Assembly: GCF_028618575.1 (NCBI RefSeq)
Contig: NZ_JAQITA010000002.1
Span: 1 to 64,000 of the forward strand
DNA: 64,000 nucleotides
Reading direction: 5' to 3'
Source: Bartonella sp. ML70XJBT.G
Lineage (GTDB): Bacteria > Pseudomonadota > Alphaproteobacteria > Rhizobiales > Rhizobiaceae
Shown here: positions 27,797 to 37,429 of the stretch, in pieces
Layout of the letters: each line of letters opens with the position of its first letter
Position numbering within the stretch: position 1 is the stretch's first letter
The notes under the pieces: generated by a model
What the model was told of the DNA's origin: nothing
What the model saw: only the letters and a program-made list of their open reading frames with translations
Databases searched by the model: none
Program-made: the position numbers and the translations under genes

Positions 27797-28665
27797 ATGC
27801 TTTTATCAGATTGATTGTTGTTGCTGTGATAGGCTTTTCTTTTCACAGTTTCGCTGGTACTGTTTCTGATAAAGAGGAGGGATTTGTTTCTTTCCCTTTA
27901 CATACTCCTAAAAGACAGAAATGGAGTTTTTCAGGACCATTTGGCGTTTATGATCAAGCACAATTGCGGCGTGGATTAAAGGTTTATAAGCAGGTTTGTG
28001 CCAGTTGCCATGGGTTAAAATATGTCGCTTTTCGCGATTTAAAGGCTCTAGGCTATGATCAAGAACAGATTAAAGCTTTTGCGGGGCAGTATCAGGTGAG
28101 CGATGGTCCTAATAGAGAAGGAAAGTTTTTTAAGCGCGCTGGGGTTATAACAGATCATTTTCCTTCTCCCTTTGCTTATGAAGCAAAAGCAAGGGGGATT
28201 CTTCATGGCGCTTATCCTCCGGATTTATCACTGATGGCACGTGCGCGCGCCGTATCTTTGCCGTTTTCGACTTTGATTACTGATATGTTAACGCATTATA
28301 ATACTGCTGGTCCAGATTATATTACAGCTCTTTTAACAGGATATCAGGAGGCTCCAGAAAAGACAGAAATTGCTGATGGCTCTTGGTATAATCCCTATTT
28401 TATTGCCGGTAATTTTTTAGCTATGGCTCCTCCGTTGAGTAATGGTGTTGTTTCTTATGAAGATGGAACTCCAGAAACTGTTGAACATTATGCGCGGGAT
28501 GTTTCTGCTTTTTTGATGTGGGCTGCTGATCCTCATATGGAAATTCGTAAAAAAACCGGTTTTCGTGTTATTTTATTTTTAATTATTTTTGGGGGGCTTG
28601 TTTATATTTTAAAAACTCGTATTTGGCGTGATTTAGAAGAAAAACGGGAGAAAACGAAAAACTGA
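27790..28665 (+). CDS. petC: Cytochrome c1 subunit of the bc1 complex
   Basis: The c-type heme subunit passes electrons from the Rieske protein to soluble cytochrome c. It has a signal peptide ending near FHSFAG, the heme motif CASCHG (CXXCH) near residue 72, the axial-Met region NFLAMAPPLSNGVV and a C-terminal membrane anchor (FRVILFLIIFGGLVYIL). Length is 291 residues. It overlaps petB by seven bases. Confidence 0.96.
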   Translation: MVNAFIRLIVVAVIGFSFHSFAGTVSDKEEGFVSFPLHTPKRQKWSFSGPFGVYDQAQLRRGLKVYKQVCASCHGLKYVAFRDLKALGYDQEQIKAFAGQYQVSDGPNREGKFFKRAGVITDHFPSPFAYEAKARGILHGAYPPDLSLMARARAVSLPFSTLITDMLTHYNTAGPDYITALLTGYQEAPEKTEIADGSWYNPYFIAGNFLAMAPPLSNGVVSYEDGTPETVEHYARDVSAFLMWAADPHMEIRKKTGFRVILFLIIFGGLVYILKTRIWRDLEEKREKTKN

Positions 28666-28783
28666 AAAGAAAAAATATTAGAATTACTAGTCTTAAAAGA
28701 GCATAAAGAGTTGAGGGAACAAATCTGATTATGATGCATTGACACTTTATAAAGTAAAAGCAAAGTAAAACGGAGATGTTAAA

Positions 28784-29224
28784 ATGAAAAAAATTGCCTA
28801 TACTGCTCTTATATCTGCTTTAATGGTTTCTGGTACTTGGGCGCAGTCTTTTGAAGTGCCTTCTCAATCTGAAATGATTTCGTCGATGGGTACTGTACAG
28901 GTGGGATCAGATATGTCTGTGCGTTATGTTACACCTTTAGCAACGGATTTTGTTGCTTCGAGTCTTATTGGTGCAGATGTATACAATATAGAAAATGAAA
29001 ATATTGGTGAAGTCAAAGATATTATTTTGCGTGAAAATAACATTGCAGGGTTTGTTATTGCTGTTGGTGGGTTCCTTGGTATAGGGGAGAGTTATGTGGT
29101 CGTTTCTCCAGAAACAATCCAGATGACAAATGATTATGGTAAGTGGAAACTTATCACGAATGCAACAAAGGATTCTTTAAAGGAAGCTCCAACATTTAAA
29201 TACGAAGGACGTTGGGCACGCTAA
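28784..29224 (+). CDS. Secreted PRC-barrel domain protein
   Basis: A 146-residue exported protein: signal peptide with cleavage near TWAQ, a linker, then a PRC-barrel (LIGADVYNIENENIGEVKDIIL, NNIAGFVIAVGGFLGIGESYVVVS). The family is common in Rhizobiales and binds other proteins or surfaces; no enzyme function is known. GGAG lies 9 bases upstream of the ATG. It follows petC by 118 bases but probably has its own promoter. Confidence 0.88.
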   Translation: MKKIAYTALISALMVSGTWAQSFEVPSQSEMISSMGTVQVGSDMSVRYVTPLATDFVASSLIGADVYNIENENIGEVKDIILRENNIAGFVIAVGGFLGIGESYVVVSPETIQMTNDYGKWKLITNATKDSLKEAPTFKYEGRWAR

Positions 29225-29650
29225 TTTCATATTTCCATTCTCTACGGTTAGAACAGTTGCTGTCCTAATAGATGATGGCACTGTTTTTTACAGATCGTTT
29301 GTCGGGAAGAAAAATTTTAAGCAAAAAGTTATTGCCGTTTCTTAAAGAAATCAGGGGCAAATTGAGATTAAAGCTTAATGATTGTGACGGTGCAGGAAAC
29401 GAATGCTTTTAATTTTATTTGGAAGAAAAGGACTTCGGAGGTTTAGGACAGCTAAAAATACCTCAAATCGGATAGTTCATTCTTCATACCTTAGAGAAAC
29501 TATAAGAGAGGGAGGGAAATGAAAAGCTTATCCCTCTCTTTATTTGCCCATTCATCACTTTAAAAAGATTCATAAAACGACGTATTGTTGACCATAAAAG
29601 GTTGTTGTTATTTCTTTCGTAGATGTCAAATATTGAGATGAAGCGAATAT
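29225..29650. other. Spacer with terminator between PRC-barrel gene and ychF
   Basis: The two flanking genes are convergent. Apart from the hairpin at 29505-29539 and a weaker AACAGT/ACTGTT pair with T run near 29250-29292 (a possible end of the PRC-barrel transcript), I see nothing coded here. Confidence 0.55.
29505..29539. terminator. Rho-independent terminator, probably bidirectional
   Basis: AGAGAGGGA and TCCCTCTCT form a perfect 9-bp stem with a 17-base loop, followed on the plus strand by TTTATTTG. It lies about 110 bases past the ychF stop on the minus strand and 280 past the PRC-barrel gene. Confidence 0.6.
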
Positions 29651-30754
29651 TTAAGTATTATGTTTAAACAACATAATATCGCCGTCTTGTACAATGTATT
29701 CTTTACCTTCATCGCGGGCTTTCCCTGCTTCTTTTGCACTGTTTTCTCCTCCTAAAGCAATATAATCTTCGTAGCTGATGGTTTGAGCGCGGATAAAGCC
29801 ACGTTCAAAATCTGAGTGGATGACCCCCGCTGCTTGGGGTGCTTTTGTGCCACGTGTGATTGTCCACGCTCGTGTTTCCTTAGGACCACAGGTGAAATAA
29901 GTAATGAGGTCAAGCAAAGAGTAACCAGCACGAATGAGGCGGTTTAGGCTTGGTTCAAAGAGCCCTAGGGCATTCAGATATTCTGAAGCCTCTGCATCAT
30001 TGAGTTGGGTAATTTCAGCTTCAATGGAAGCAGAAATGATAATGCTTTGAGCACTTTGTTCTGTTGCCATTTTTTCGACCGTTTTGGTGAAGCTATTTCC
30101 ATGAGCGGCATCATTTTCACTTACATTGCATACATAAAGTACGGGTTTGGAAGTGAGAAGATTTAAATTCTCAAGGATGCGGTTTTCCTCGGCAGAGGTA
30201 TCTTGGCGTAATAACCGGACAGGGTTGCCTTTTTGCAGTAAACTTAATGCTGCTTCCATCATGGGAAGAGTTGTGAGAGCTTCTTTATCTTTTCCAGTTG
30301 CACGTTTACGAATTTGTATAATTCGTCTCTCAAGACTTTCAAGATCTGCGAGCATAAGTTCTGTTTCAACGGTTGTGGCATCAGAAACGGGATCAATGCG
30401 TCCTTCTACATGGGTAATATCTTCATCTTGGAAACAGCGTAAAACGTGAATAATAGCATCGACTTCACGGATATTGGCTAAAAATTTATTGCCCAAACCT
30501 TCTCCTTTTGAAGCGCCACGTACAAGCCCAGCAATATCAACAAAACTGATGCGTGTGGGAATGATTTCTTTTGAACCAGCAATGGCGGCAATTTTTTCCA
30601 TCCGCAAATCTGGAACAGCAACTTCACCAGTATTAGGTTCAATGGTACAAAAAGGATAATTGGCAGCTTGTGCTGTGGCTGTTTTTGTGAGTGCATTAAA
30701 AAGAGTAGATTTCCCAACATTAGGCAATCCCACAATACCGCATTTAAAACCCAT
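29651..30754 (-). CDS. ychF: Redox-regulated ATPase/GTPase YchF (OLA1 family)
   Basis: A universally conserved OBG-type P-loop ATPase that binds ribosomes and takes part in stress responses. G1 is GLPNVGKSTLFNALT at residues 8-22, G3 is DIAGLVRGASKGEGLGNKFL, and the NxxE-type G4 is replaced as usual in this family (YVCNVSE). A coiled-coil insert follows, then the C-terminal TGS domain (LITYFTCGPKETRAWTI, AAGVIHSDFERGFIRA). Length is 367 residues, normal. It belongs to the prs-rplY-pth-ychF series seen in this order here. Confidence 0.97.
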   Translation of the reverse strand: MGFKCGIVGLPNVGKSTLFNALTKTATAQAANYPFCTIEPNTGEVAVPDLRMEKIAAIAGSKEIIPTRISFVDIAGLVRGASKGEGLGNKFLANIREVDAIIHVLRCFQDEDITHVEGRIDPVSDATTVETELMLADLESLERRIIQIRKRATGKDKEALTTLPMMEAALSLLQKGNPVRLLRQDTSAEENRILENLNLLTSKPVLYVCNVSENDAAHGNSFTKTVEKMATEQSAQSIIISASIEAEITQLNDAEASEYLNALGLFEPSLNRLIRAGYSLLDLITYFTCGPKETRAWTITRGTKAPQAAGVIHSDFERGFIRAQTISYEDYIALGGENSAKEAGKARDEGKEYIVQDGDIMLFKHNT

Positions 30755-31016
30755 GAGTTTGTCTTCTTTTCTGTTGATTTTATGATTAAGATAACGCTTA
30801 TTTAGTGTTTTTATAGCATATTTTGAGAAGAGTTATAGTCTCTTGTTGCTGTAGATAAGGAAAAAGTCTATGTTGAAAAAACAATTTGTTTTTTTCAACA
30901 TATTGAAAAACTTTTTCCTTTAATGGGTAAGAGAATTTTGAATTAACGTTAACAATGTGCTAAGTTTTTCATAGTATGCATGTCGACATGAAGAATGAAT
31001 TGGAGAAAATAGAAGA

Positions 31017-31757
31017 GTGTTATCGCGTCGTGCCTTTTTAATTGCAGCACCTTTGGCTTTGGTTGGATGTGCTACGCACAAGTCAAATGTGTCGTTTCGT
31101 TCTCCTCAACAAATGAGGTACATTCCAGCAGAAATGCAGGCCTTGTATGGTCCTGTAACGAATGAGCCTTACTTATTGCCCGCTGTTGATCTTGCAACAA
31201 TTGATCCCAAATTTTGGCGTCAAAGGGTCATTTATTATACTTCTTATCCCCCTGGGACACTGGTTATAGATACGCAGGAGTGTTTCCTTTACCTTATTGG
31301 TGAAAATGGAAGAGCTTTGCGTTACGGTATTGGAGTTGGAAAAGAGGGCTTAGCATTTGAAGGTGAAGGCGTTGTACAGCGTAAGCGCCGATGGCCAAAT
31401 TGGACTCCTACGATGGCAATGATGGCTAGGGAACCAGAACGCTATGGTCATTTGGGGCAAGGAATGCCACCAGGACCGGATAATCCATTGGGGGCACGAG
31501 CACTTTATCTTTATAAAAATGGGCAGGATACATTGTTCCGCATTCATGGTTCCCACGAATCGTGGTCAATTGGCCATGCTATTTCAAGTGGATGTATTCG
31601 CTTGCTTAATCAAGATATTATTGACCTTTATGATCGTGTTCCTGTTGGTTCGCGCGTGGTGGTGTTGCAAAATAATGAGAGACCAAAAGTTTACAGTCAG
31701 CAATCCGCAGCTGTCGATCCACTACAGTCAACCATTAATCCGAGTGAATTTTTTTAA
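31017..31757 (+). CDS. L,D-transpeptidase (YkuD), Tat-exported lipoprotein candidate
   Basis: A cell-wall enzyme that forms 3-3 peptidoglycan crosslinks or attaches outer-membrane proteins. The N-terminus LSRRAFLIAAPLALVGCATH combines a twin-arginine motif (SRRAFL) with a lipobox (LVGC). The YkuD domain spans about residues 80-225, with the catalytic block starting FRIHGSHESW and ending ISSGCIRL (His and Cys present). Length is 246 residues. It starts with GTG 31017, with GGAG 11-14 bases upstream; a nearby ATG at 30988 is out of frame. The gene lies alone between ychF and pth on the other strand. Confidence 0.9.
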   Translation: MLSRRAFLIAAPLALVGCATHKSNVSFRSPQQMRYIPAEMQALYGPVTNEPYLLPAVDLATIDPKFWRQRVIYYTSYPPGTLVIDTQECFLYLIGENGRALRYGIGVGKEGLAFEGEGVVQRKRRWPNWTPTMAMMAREPERYGHLGQGMPPGPDNPLGARALYLYKNGQDTLFRIHGSHESWSIGHAISSGCIRLLNQDIIDLYDRVPVGSRVVVLQNNERPKVYSQQSAAVDPLQSTINPSEFF

Positions 31758-32086
31758 GTTTAAAGAATACAAGCCATTTTAATCAATAGGTGGCTTAATC
31801 TTTAATGGGGGGCCTTTTTGTGCATCTGTTGTGGTATCGTAAAACAATAAGAGTGCTTTTATAGTTTAAAGCTCACAATCAAGCGTGTATGCTTACTACA
31901 GCCTCTTTTTCACACAAGTGAATTTTTGAGAAGATATTTCACTCGCTTCATTTGATAATGTGGGGCGTACTGTTTGCTCTTTTTCTTTTCAAACAGGGGA
32001 GACTGCATATAAGAATGATACAAAGCGACTGATTTACAAGGTGATTTTACAAGGCGATATTGGCTTTTATGTCTTAGAGAGAGCTC
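31758..32086. other. Spacer between convergent L,D-transpeptidase and pth genes
   Basis: A weak hairpin AAGCCA/TGGCTT at about 31772-31797, followed by AATCTTT, may end the transpeptidase transcript. I see nothing else. Confidence 0.5.
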
Positions 32087-32668
32087 TTATTGCAGGCTTT
32101 TATTTCTCATTATTTGTGCAATCTCATTGATAAAGAGAGATTTATCATCTTTTATGAGGAAGCTGATATTTTTTGCAATTGCCTCTAAGAGAGGAGATAG
32201 CCATTCTTGGTCCGATTTTGTGAAATCTCCTAGAACATATTGGTGGACAAGCTCTTTAGAATGAGGGCGTCCAATTCCTAAGCGTACACGGTAATAGTCA
32301 AGGCCGCAATGGGCATCAATAGACTTTATACCGTTATGTCCATTATTTCCTCCACCGATTTTAACACGGATCTCCCCTGGTCGTAAATCTAACTCATCAT
32401 AGATGATGATCAAATTTTTCAAATCAACTTTATAAAACCTTAAAGCTTCACCAATAGCTTGGCCGGAAAGATTCATGAAAGTTTGAGGCTTTAGGAGAAA
32501 AGTCTTTTCACCGTTTATGAGACCATTGGTGATTTCAGCTTGAAATTTTTTTGACCATGGAGAAAAAGACAAGGATTGGTAAATCGCATCAATGGCCATG
32601 AAACCAATATTATGGCGATTATTTTGGTATTGTAAACCAGGATTTCCAAGACCAGCGATAAGCCACAT
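32087..32668 (-). CDS. pth: Peptidyl-tRNA hydrolase
   Basis: Pth frees tRNA from peptidyl-tRNA dropped by the ribosome. The 193-residue protein shows [18 protein letters not shown] with the catalytic His in [30 protein letters not shown] with the catalytic Asp, and [13 protein letters not shown]. It lies downstream of rplY on the same strand with a 92-base gap that contains a hairpin. Confidence 0.96.
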   Translation of the reverse strand: MWLIAGLGNPGLQYQNNRHNIGFMAIDAIYQSLSFSPWSKKFQAEITNGLINGEKTFLLKPQTFMNLSGQAIGEALRFYKVDLKNLIIIYDELDLRPGEIRVKIGGGNNGHNGIKSIDAHCGLDYYRVRLGIGRPHSKELVHQYVLGDFTKSDQEWLSPLLEAIAKNISFLIKDDKSLFINEIAQIMRNKSLQ

Positions 32669-32728
32669 GTATACCTTCAGTAAAGTGTGAGAGGTTTGTA
32701 AATGTCTCTATAGATTAGGGCAGGGGTT

Positions 32729-32750
32729 AAGGCGGGAAAATTCCCGCCTT
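32729..32750. terminator. GC-rich hairpin between rplY and pth
   Basis: AAGGCGGGAA-AA-TTCCCGCCTT is a perfect 10-bp inverted repeat 10 bases past the rplY stop. On the minus strand no T run follows, so it may pause or attenuate transcription into pth, or stabilise mRNA ends, rather than terminate fully. Confidence 0.5.
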
Positions 32751-32760
32751 GTAAAATTTA

Positions 32761-33387
32761 TCAACTCTTTGCGTTGTCTTCACCATTTTCTTGTTCAGAA
32801 GTTTCATCACTAACATCCATGCCAGCAGGAGCTGCGATGGTTGCAATGGTGAAGTCTCGATCTTGAATGACGGGGGTAACGTCTTTTGGGAGTTGCACCG
32901 CTGAAATATGGATAGAATCACCAATAGAATAGCTGGAAAGGTCTATCTCAATTGCTTCGGGGATAGCATTTGCTGGAGCAGTACATTCAATTTCGTGACG
33001 CACAATATTGAGAACACCTCCTCTTTTAAGCCCAGGAGCTGTATCTTCATTGAGGAAGTGTACAGGGATATTCACTTCCACAACGGATTTCGCTGAAATA
33101 CGAAGGAAGTCCACATGGAGCGGAAAATCACGCACAGGGTCTAATTGGTAATCTTTGGGGAGAACGGTAATTTTTTCTTTGCCGATTGCAATTGTTGCAA
33201 CGGTAGTACGAAAACCACCAGCGTGAATTTTATAGAAAATTTCTTTATAGGGTACGCAGATTGCCAAAGGTGGTTGTTTTTCACCATAAATGACAGCAGG
33301 AATGAGACCGTTACGGCGAAGTTCACGGGAGGACCCCTTACCAACCCGCTCGCGTATTTCGGCCTTAAGAGTATAGCTTTTGCTCAT
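32761..33387 (-). CDS. rplY: 50S ribosomal protein L25 (Ctc type)
   Basis: This is the 5S rRNA-binding ribosomal protein of the long, two-domain TL5/Ctc type, 208 residues. The N-terminal L25 domain (residues 1-95) has [30 protein letters not shown] and [11 protein letters not shown]; the C-terminal beta domain has [13 protein letters not shown] and [12 protein letters not shown]. An acidic tail ends it ([16 protein letters not shown]). It lies upstream of pth as usual in Rhizobiales. Confidence 0.96.
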   Translation of the reverse strand: MSKSYTLKAEIRERVGKGSSRELRRNGLIPAVIYGEKQPPLAICVPYKEIFYKIHAGGFRTTVATIAIGKEKITVLPKDYQLDPVRDFPLHVDFLRISAKSVVEVNIPVHFLNEDTAPGLKRGGVLNIVRHEIECTAPANAIPEAIEIDLSSYSIGDSIHISAVQLPKDVTPVIQDRDFTIATIAAPAGMDVSDETSEQENGEDNAKS

Positions 33388-33667
33388 AATTTAAGTCCTT
33401 TTACATGATTGGAGATCCATCAAAAACCAACAACAGTTTTCGTATGAATATGAAGATATGCGCTAGTCAACAGCGATTGCTCCATTCTGCGTTGCCTCCA
33501 AGGGTGTCTACGCAGAAGTTTGTTCTATAATTCAAACTCTACACAGATGCAAGAGTTGTGGGAAAAATCGATGATTTCTACCGTTAGAAAAAAGGAAATG
33601 TTACAAGCATGGTTTATTTGGAGAAAATGAAGAGCCGATATATTCAAAAGTAAATACTGGAGATGTT

Positions 33668-35167
33668 ATGAAAGTTGAAATCGCCTTGGGTGAGACAGCG
33701 GAATGTAATGCTTTGCGTAAATCCGCACCAGCATGTATTGATTTGGAAGAATTATTGGCGACACGTCTTTTGGTACAAGGCAATTCTGGTTCAGGGAAAT
33801 CACATCTTTTGCGACGCCTTCTTGAACAAAGTGCTGCATGGGTGCAACATTGTGTGATTGATCCAGAGGGCGATTTTGTCACTTTGGCAGATAAATTTGG
33901 CCATGTTGTTGTTGAAGCACAGCGCAGCGAATTGGAATTGACGCGTATTGCTCATCGCATTCGCCAACATCGGGTTTCGGTTGTGTTCAACCTTGAAGGC
34001 TTGGATACGGAACAACAGATGCGCGCTGTAGGTGCTTTCCTTGGTGCATTGTTTGATGTGGAGCGTAATTATTGGTATCCTATGCTTGTTGTTGTTGATG
34101 AAGCACAAGTGTTTGCTCCAGCAGCAGCGGGAGAAGTTTCTGATGAAGCACGTAAAATTTCTCTTAGTGCTATGACAAATCTTATGTGTCGAGGGCGCAA
34201 ACGTGGCCTTGCGGGTGTTATTGCGACACAGCGTTTGGCTAAGCTTGCTAAAAATGTTGCAGCTGAGGCATCAAATTTTTTAATGGGACGAACTTTCTTA
34301 GATATTGATATGGTGCGTGCTGCTGATCTTTTGGGAATGGAACGCCGTCAAGCAGAAATGTTTAGAGATCTTGAGCGAGGGCACTTTATCGCTTTAGGAC
34401 CTGCTTTATCACGACGTTCTTTACGGATTATCATTGGTTCCGTTGAAACATTGGCACGTTCTTCTAGTCCAAAATTAATGCCACTTCCAACAGAGCGAAT
34501 GGATGCAAAAGAACTTGTTTTTACTGCTTCGCCAGAGGAAATTTTAATTCCCTTTAGACAATCACGAGAACCAGCGCGTGAAAAATCAATTCATGAAATG
34601 TTAGAAGAGGCTGTGCATAAAAAACAAGAATTGTTGGAAGAAAACCCGAGCTTATTTCCTGAACTTTCTGTTGTGGAGCGAGAGAGTCAGATAGAAGGTG
34701 TTATTCGGGAAATTCTTGATGACCCTGAGGCATTCTATCGTTCTACAGCCCTACTTTATCAAGATTTCTTGGTTCGTTGCCGTATTCATGGTCTTTCAGG
34801 AGATCCTTTAAATCTTTCGCAATTTCGGCGCAAATTGGCTGTTGCCCAAGCTTATGTTGACGAACAAACTGCTGTTAGTGAAAGCTGGAAACGCCTTTTG
34901 CAACTATCGGAAAGTTTAGAAGATGATGTTCAAGGTGTTTTTTTGCATGTGGCACAGGCTGCTTTGAGCCGAAAACCCTGTCCATCAGATGCATTTTTAG
35001 CACGCCTTTATGGAACCCATTCTTTAAGTCGTGCACGTCGTCTCTTAAGTTATTTTGAAGAACGCGGTTTTATTGTTATCCATACGCATTTTAACGGTCA
35101 ACGCATTATCGCTTTTCCTGAGTTTGGTGTGGAAACAGCACCAGCTGATCCCAAAGCCCCCCTTTAA
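33668..35167 (+). CDS. HerA-like DUF87 ATP-binding protein
   Basis: A 499-residue P-loop ATPase. Walker A is GNSGSGKS at about residues 38-45, a DPEGDF motif follows, Walker B is [13 protein letters not shown] near 135-147, and an arginine-rich segment follows ([19 protein letters not shown]). This pattern is that of the HerA/FtsK-like DUF87 family, whose members translocate DNA or work with nucleases. The C-terminal 200 residues are helical (an [12 protein letters not shown] helix-turn-helix-like end) and I do not recognise them. There is no nearby NurA or nuclease gene. The gene is divergent from rplY and its end overlaps prs by four bases on the opposite strand. Confidence 0.85.
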   Translation: MKVEIALGETAECNALRKSAPACIDLEELLATRLLVQGNSGSGKSHLLRRLLEQSAAWVQHCVIDPEGDFVTLADKFGHVVVEAQRSELELTRIAHRIRQHRVSVVFNLEGLDTEQQMRAVGAFLGALFDVERNYWYPMLVVVDEAQVFAPAAAGEVSDEARKISLSAMTNLMCRGRKRGLAGVIATQRLAKLAKNVAAEASNFLMGRTFLDIDMVRAADLLGMERRQAEMFRDLERGHFIALGPALSRRSLRIIIGSVETLARSSSPKLMPLPTERMDAKELVFTASPEEILIPFRQSREPAREKSIHEMLEEAVHKKQELLEENPSLFPELSVVERESQIEGVIREILDDPEAFYRSTALLYQDFLVRCRIHGLSGDPLNLSQFRRKLAVAQAYVDEQTAVSESWKRLLQLSESLEDDVQGVFLHVAQAALSRKPCPSDAFLARLYGTHSLSRARRLLSYFEERGFIVIHTHFNGQRIIAFPEFGVETAPADPKAPL

Positions 35168-36096
35168 CCAAATAGGCTTGAGACAGATTGTTCTGCAGCT
35201 GTTCTTGCAATTGCTTCGCCAATCAGATCCGCAATTGGTAAAACACGAATATTGTGTGCTTTCTCTATTGCTTCTGTTGGCATAATAGAATCCGTAATAA
35301 CCAATTCTTTCATCTCTGACTTGGTAATACGCTCAATGGCATTTCCAGAAAGAACACCGTGTGTGATATAAGAGGTCACACTACTTGCACCGTGTTTAAG
35401 AAGAGCACTTGCTGCATTGCATAATGTTCCACCTGAATCAACAATATCATCGAGCAAAAGACAATCTTTTCCTGAGACATCTCCAATAATATTCATAACT
35501 TCTGATTCACCGGGACGCTCCCGACGTTTATCAACAATAGCCAGCAAACTGTTCAAGCGCTTAGCAAGAGAGCGTGCGCGTACAACCCCCCCAACATCTG
35601 GTGAAACAACAATAACATTTTCAAGAGAGTAATGCATTTTAACATCTCGAGAAATAACCGGAACAGCATAGAGATTATCCGTTGGAATATCAAAAAAACC
35701 TTGAATTTGTCCGGCATGAAGATCTAATGTTAAAACACGATGGGCTCCTGCTTCGGTAATCAGGTTGGCAACAAGTTTTGCGGAAATGGGGGTGCGTGGT
35801 CCAGGTTTACGATCTTGGCGAGCGTAACCAAAATAGGGGATGACAGCGGTAATACGTCGCGCCGAAGAACGGCGAAGCGCATCAATCATGATAAGTAATT
35901 CCATCAAATGATCGTTTGCAGGATAGGATGTGGATTGTAAAACAAACACATCTTGTCCACGGACATTTTCATGTAATTCTACGAAAATTTCTTGATCAGC
36001 AAAGCGTTTCACGGTTGCTTTACCTAAGGGAATATTTAAGTAATTTGTAACATCTTCAGCAAGACGTGGATTGGAATTGCCACAGAAAAGCTTCAT
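35164..36096 (-). CDS. prs: Ribose-phosphate pyrophosphokinase
   Basis: Prs makes PRPP from ribose-5-phosphate and ATP for nucleotide, His and Trp synthesis. The 310-residue class I enzyme has the N-terminal [34 protein letters not shown], the metal-binding [23 protein letters not shown] (flexible loop) and the PRPP loop [15 protein letters not shown]. It is convergent with the HerA-like gene, with a four-base overlap. Confidence 0.97.
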   Translation of the reverse strand: MKLFCGNSNPRLAEDVTNYLNIPLGKATVKRFADQEIFVELHENVRGQDVFVLQSTSYPANDHLMELLIMIDALRRSSARRITAVIPYFGYARQDRKPGPRTPISAKLVANLITEAGAHRVLTLDLHAGQIQGFFDIPTDNLYAVPVISRDVKMHYSLENVIVVSPDVGGVVRARSLAKRLNSLLAIVDKRRERPGESEVMNIIGDVSGKDCLLLDDIVDSGGTLCNAASALLKHGASSVTSYITHGVLSGNAIERITKSEMKELVITDSIMPTEAIEKAHNIRVLPIADLIGEAIARTAAEQSVSSLFG

Positions 36097-36564
36097 AGTA
36101 GGACCTCTGAGTCGTCATGGTAGAGTATGATAGGGTTTTTAACTTCTTATTATCAGATTGCAAGGAAACAATTATAAAAGTGTTACAATTTTATCTCTTA
36201 TTGTTAAAGAGCTCTGTGTTTTGTTTTTTCTTTTTCCCAAATTTTATTGCTTTTAGAGCAAAGTTTTTTGGCCATAAGGTCAAGAAATAAATTGATTCAA
36301 TTCTTTTCTCTTATTCTCTAAAACAATATGCGTATTGTTTTCTCCATGAAAGAAATGAAGCAGAATTCAGGTTAAAAGAGTTTGCCTTAAATTTCATTAT
36401 TAGTAAATCTTGAAAAGAAGAGCACTCAAACGCTTGACATTCTGTACATTAAGAAAGCTTTTTTGATAAAAAGTACAGTATTTGAGAGTATTTTTATTTC
36501 ATTATAAGAAAAAATTTTGTTTTGCAATTTTGCTATTCTTTTTAAAGGCGCAAAAAGATTCATT
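36097..36564. other. Spacer between prs and pgeF
   Basis: AT-rich, with no gene. A TTGACA at 36434 lacks a well-spaced -10. CTGTAC (36442-36447) and GTACAG (36473-36478) form a short inverted repeat around an AT-rich centre; its meaning is unclear. The prs promoter should lie near 36100-36200. Confidence 0.45.
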
Positions 36565-37350
36565 TTATCCATTCAACATAATAGCAGAAAACTGTCGTCC
36601 ATCATCTTGTTCCTTTCGCAGTGTTGCACGCCGATAAGAGAAAAAACGCTGTTCATCTTGGTAGGTGCAAAGCTCTACACAGGAAGCACAAACGCCTGCT
36701 TCTTTGAGTTGATTCATAATGAATGCCCATAGATTAAAGTAAAAATGATTGATTTTCTCTGTTTTTACAAAATATTTTTGGAATTTACTCTGGTAGTCGA
36801 TAAATTGATAGTAAAATTCTTCTGTTACTTCATAGTGGCAAGGACCAATACAAGGGCCAAGAACTGCTGTTATCGATGATCTTTTAGCCCCTTGCTCTTC
36901 CATAACGGTAATGGTTCTTTCTATAATTCCCTTTAAACTACCTCGCCAGCCAGCATGTGCTGCGGCGATGACACCAGCTTGTGGATCAGCAAATAAAACT
37001 GGTCCACAATCTGCTGTAAGAATGCCGATGACGAGTTTTGGTGTGGTCGTAACAAGAGCATCCGCTTTAGGAGGTTTATCAATAAAAGCTTGATTTACTA
37101 CGACAATGTCACAAGAGTGTATTTGATTGACAGTAACTAAATTTTCTACTTCAACATCAAAGTAATTGGCGATTAAAATGCGATTTCGTGCGATATATAC
37201 AGATTGATCATTTGAATTTTGTCCAACATGAAAATTTTGAGAGAGACTTTTTGAAATACCACATTGGCGTGTGAAAAAACCATGTCGTATCCCGTGTGTG
37301 TGTAAAGCAGATAGATCTTTTGCAAGGATGGGGTGGGCAACAGGATTCAT
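36565..37350 (-). CDS. pgeF: PgeF/YlmD-family purine nucleoside or peptidoglycan-editing enzyme (DUF152)
   Basis: A multicopper-oxidase-named family (polyphenol oxidase, YfiH/PgeF) now linked to zinc-dependent adenosine handling and peptidoglycan editing. The metal and active-site motifs are present: the N-terminal HGFFTRQCGIS, LTADCGPVLFAD, AAAHAGWRGSLKGII with the conserved His, and GPCIGPCHYEV. A C-terminal tail with CVELCTYQDEQRFFSYRR closes it. Length is 261 residues. It is the last gene of lgt-midA-pgeF. Confidence 0.93.
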   Translation of the reverse strand: MNPVAHPILAKDLSALHTHGIRHGFFTRQCGISKSLSQNFHVGQNSNDQSVYIARNRILIANYFDVEVENLVTVNQIHSCDIVVVNQAFIDKPPKADALVTTTPKLVIGILTADCGPVLFADPQAGVIAAAHAGWRGSLKGIIERTITVMEEQGAKRSSITAVLGPCIGPCHYEVTEEFYYQFIDYQSKFQKYFVKTEKINHFYFNLWAFIMNQLKEAGVCASCVELCTYQDEQRFFSYRRATLRKEQDDGRQFSAIMLNG

Positions 37351-37429
37351 AAATATTCCTTGTAGACATGGTTGTTATTAAAGAGAGAATGGTGTGTGAG
37401 ATGTGTGTATTTGTTAAATTTTATGGTCA

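Noticed and set aside
36434-36478. Promoter plus CTGTAC/GTACAG operator near pgeF
   Set aside because: TTGACA lacks a well-spaced -10, no plus-strand gene follows, and 6-bp arms 25 bases apart are expected by chance in AT-rich DNA.
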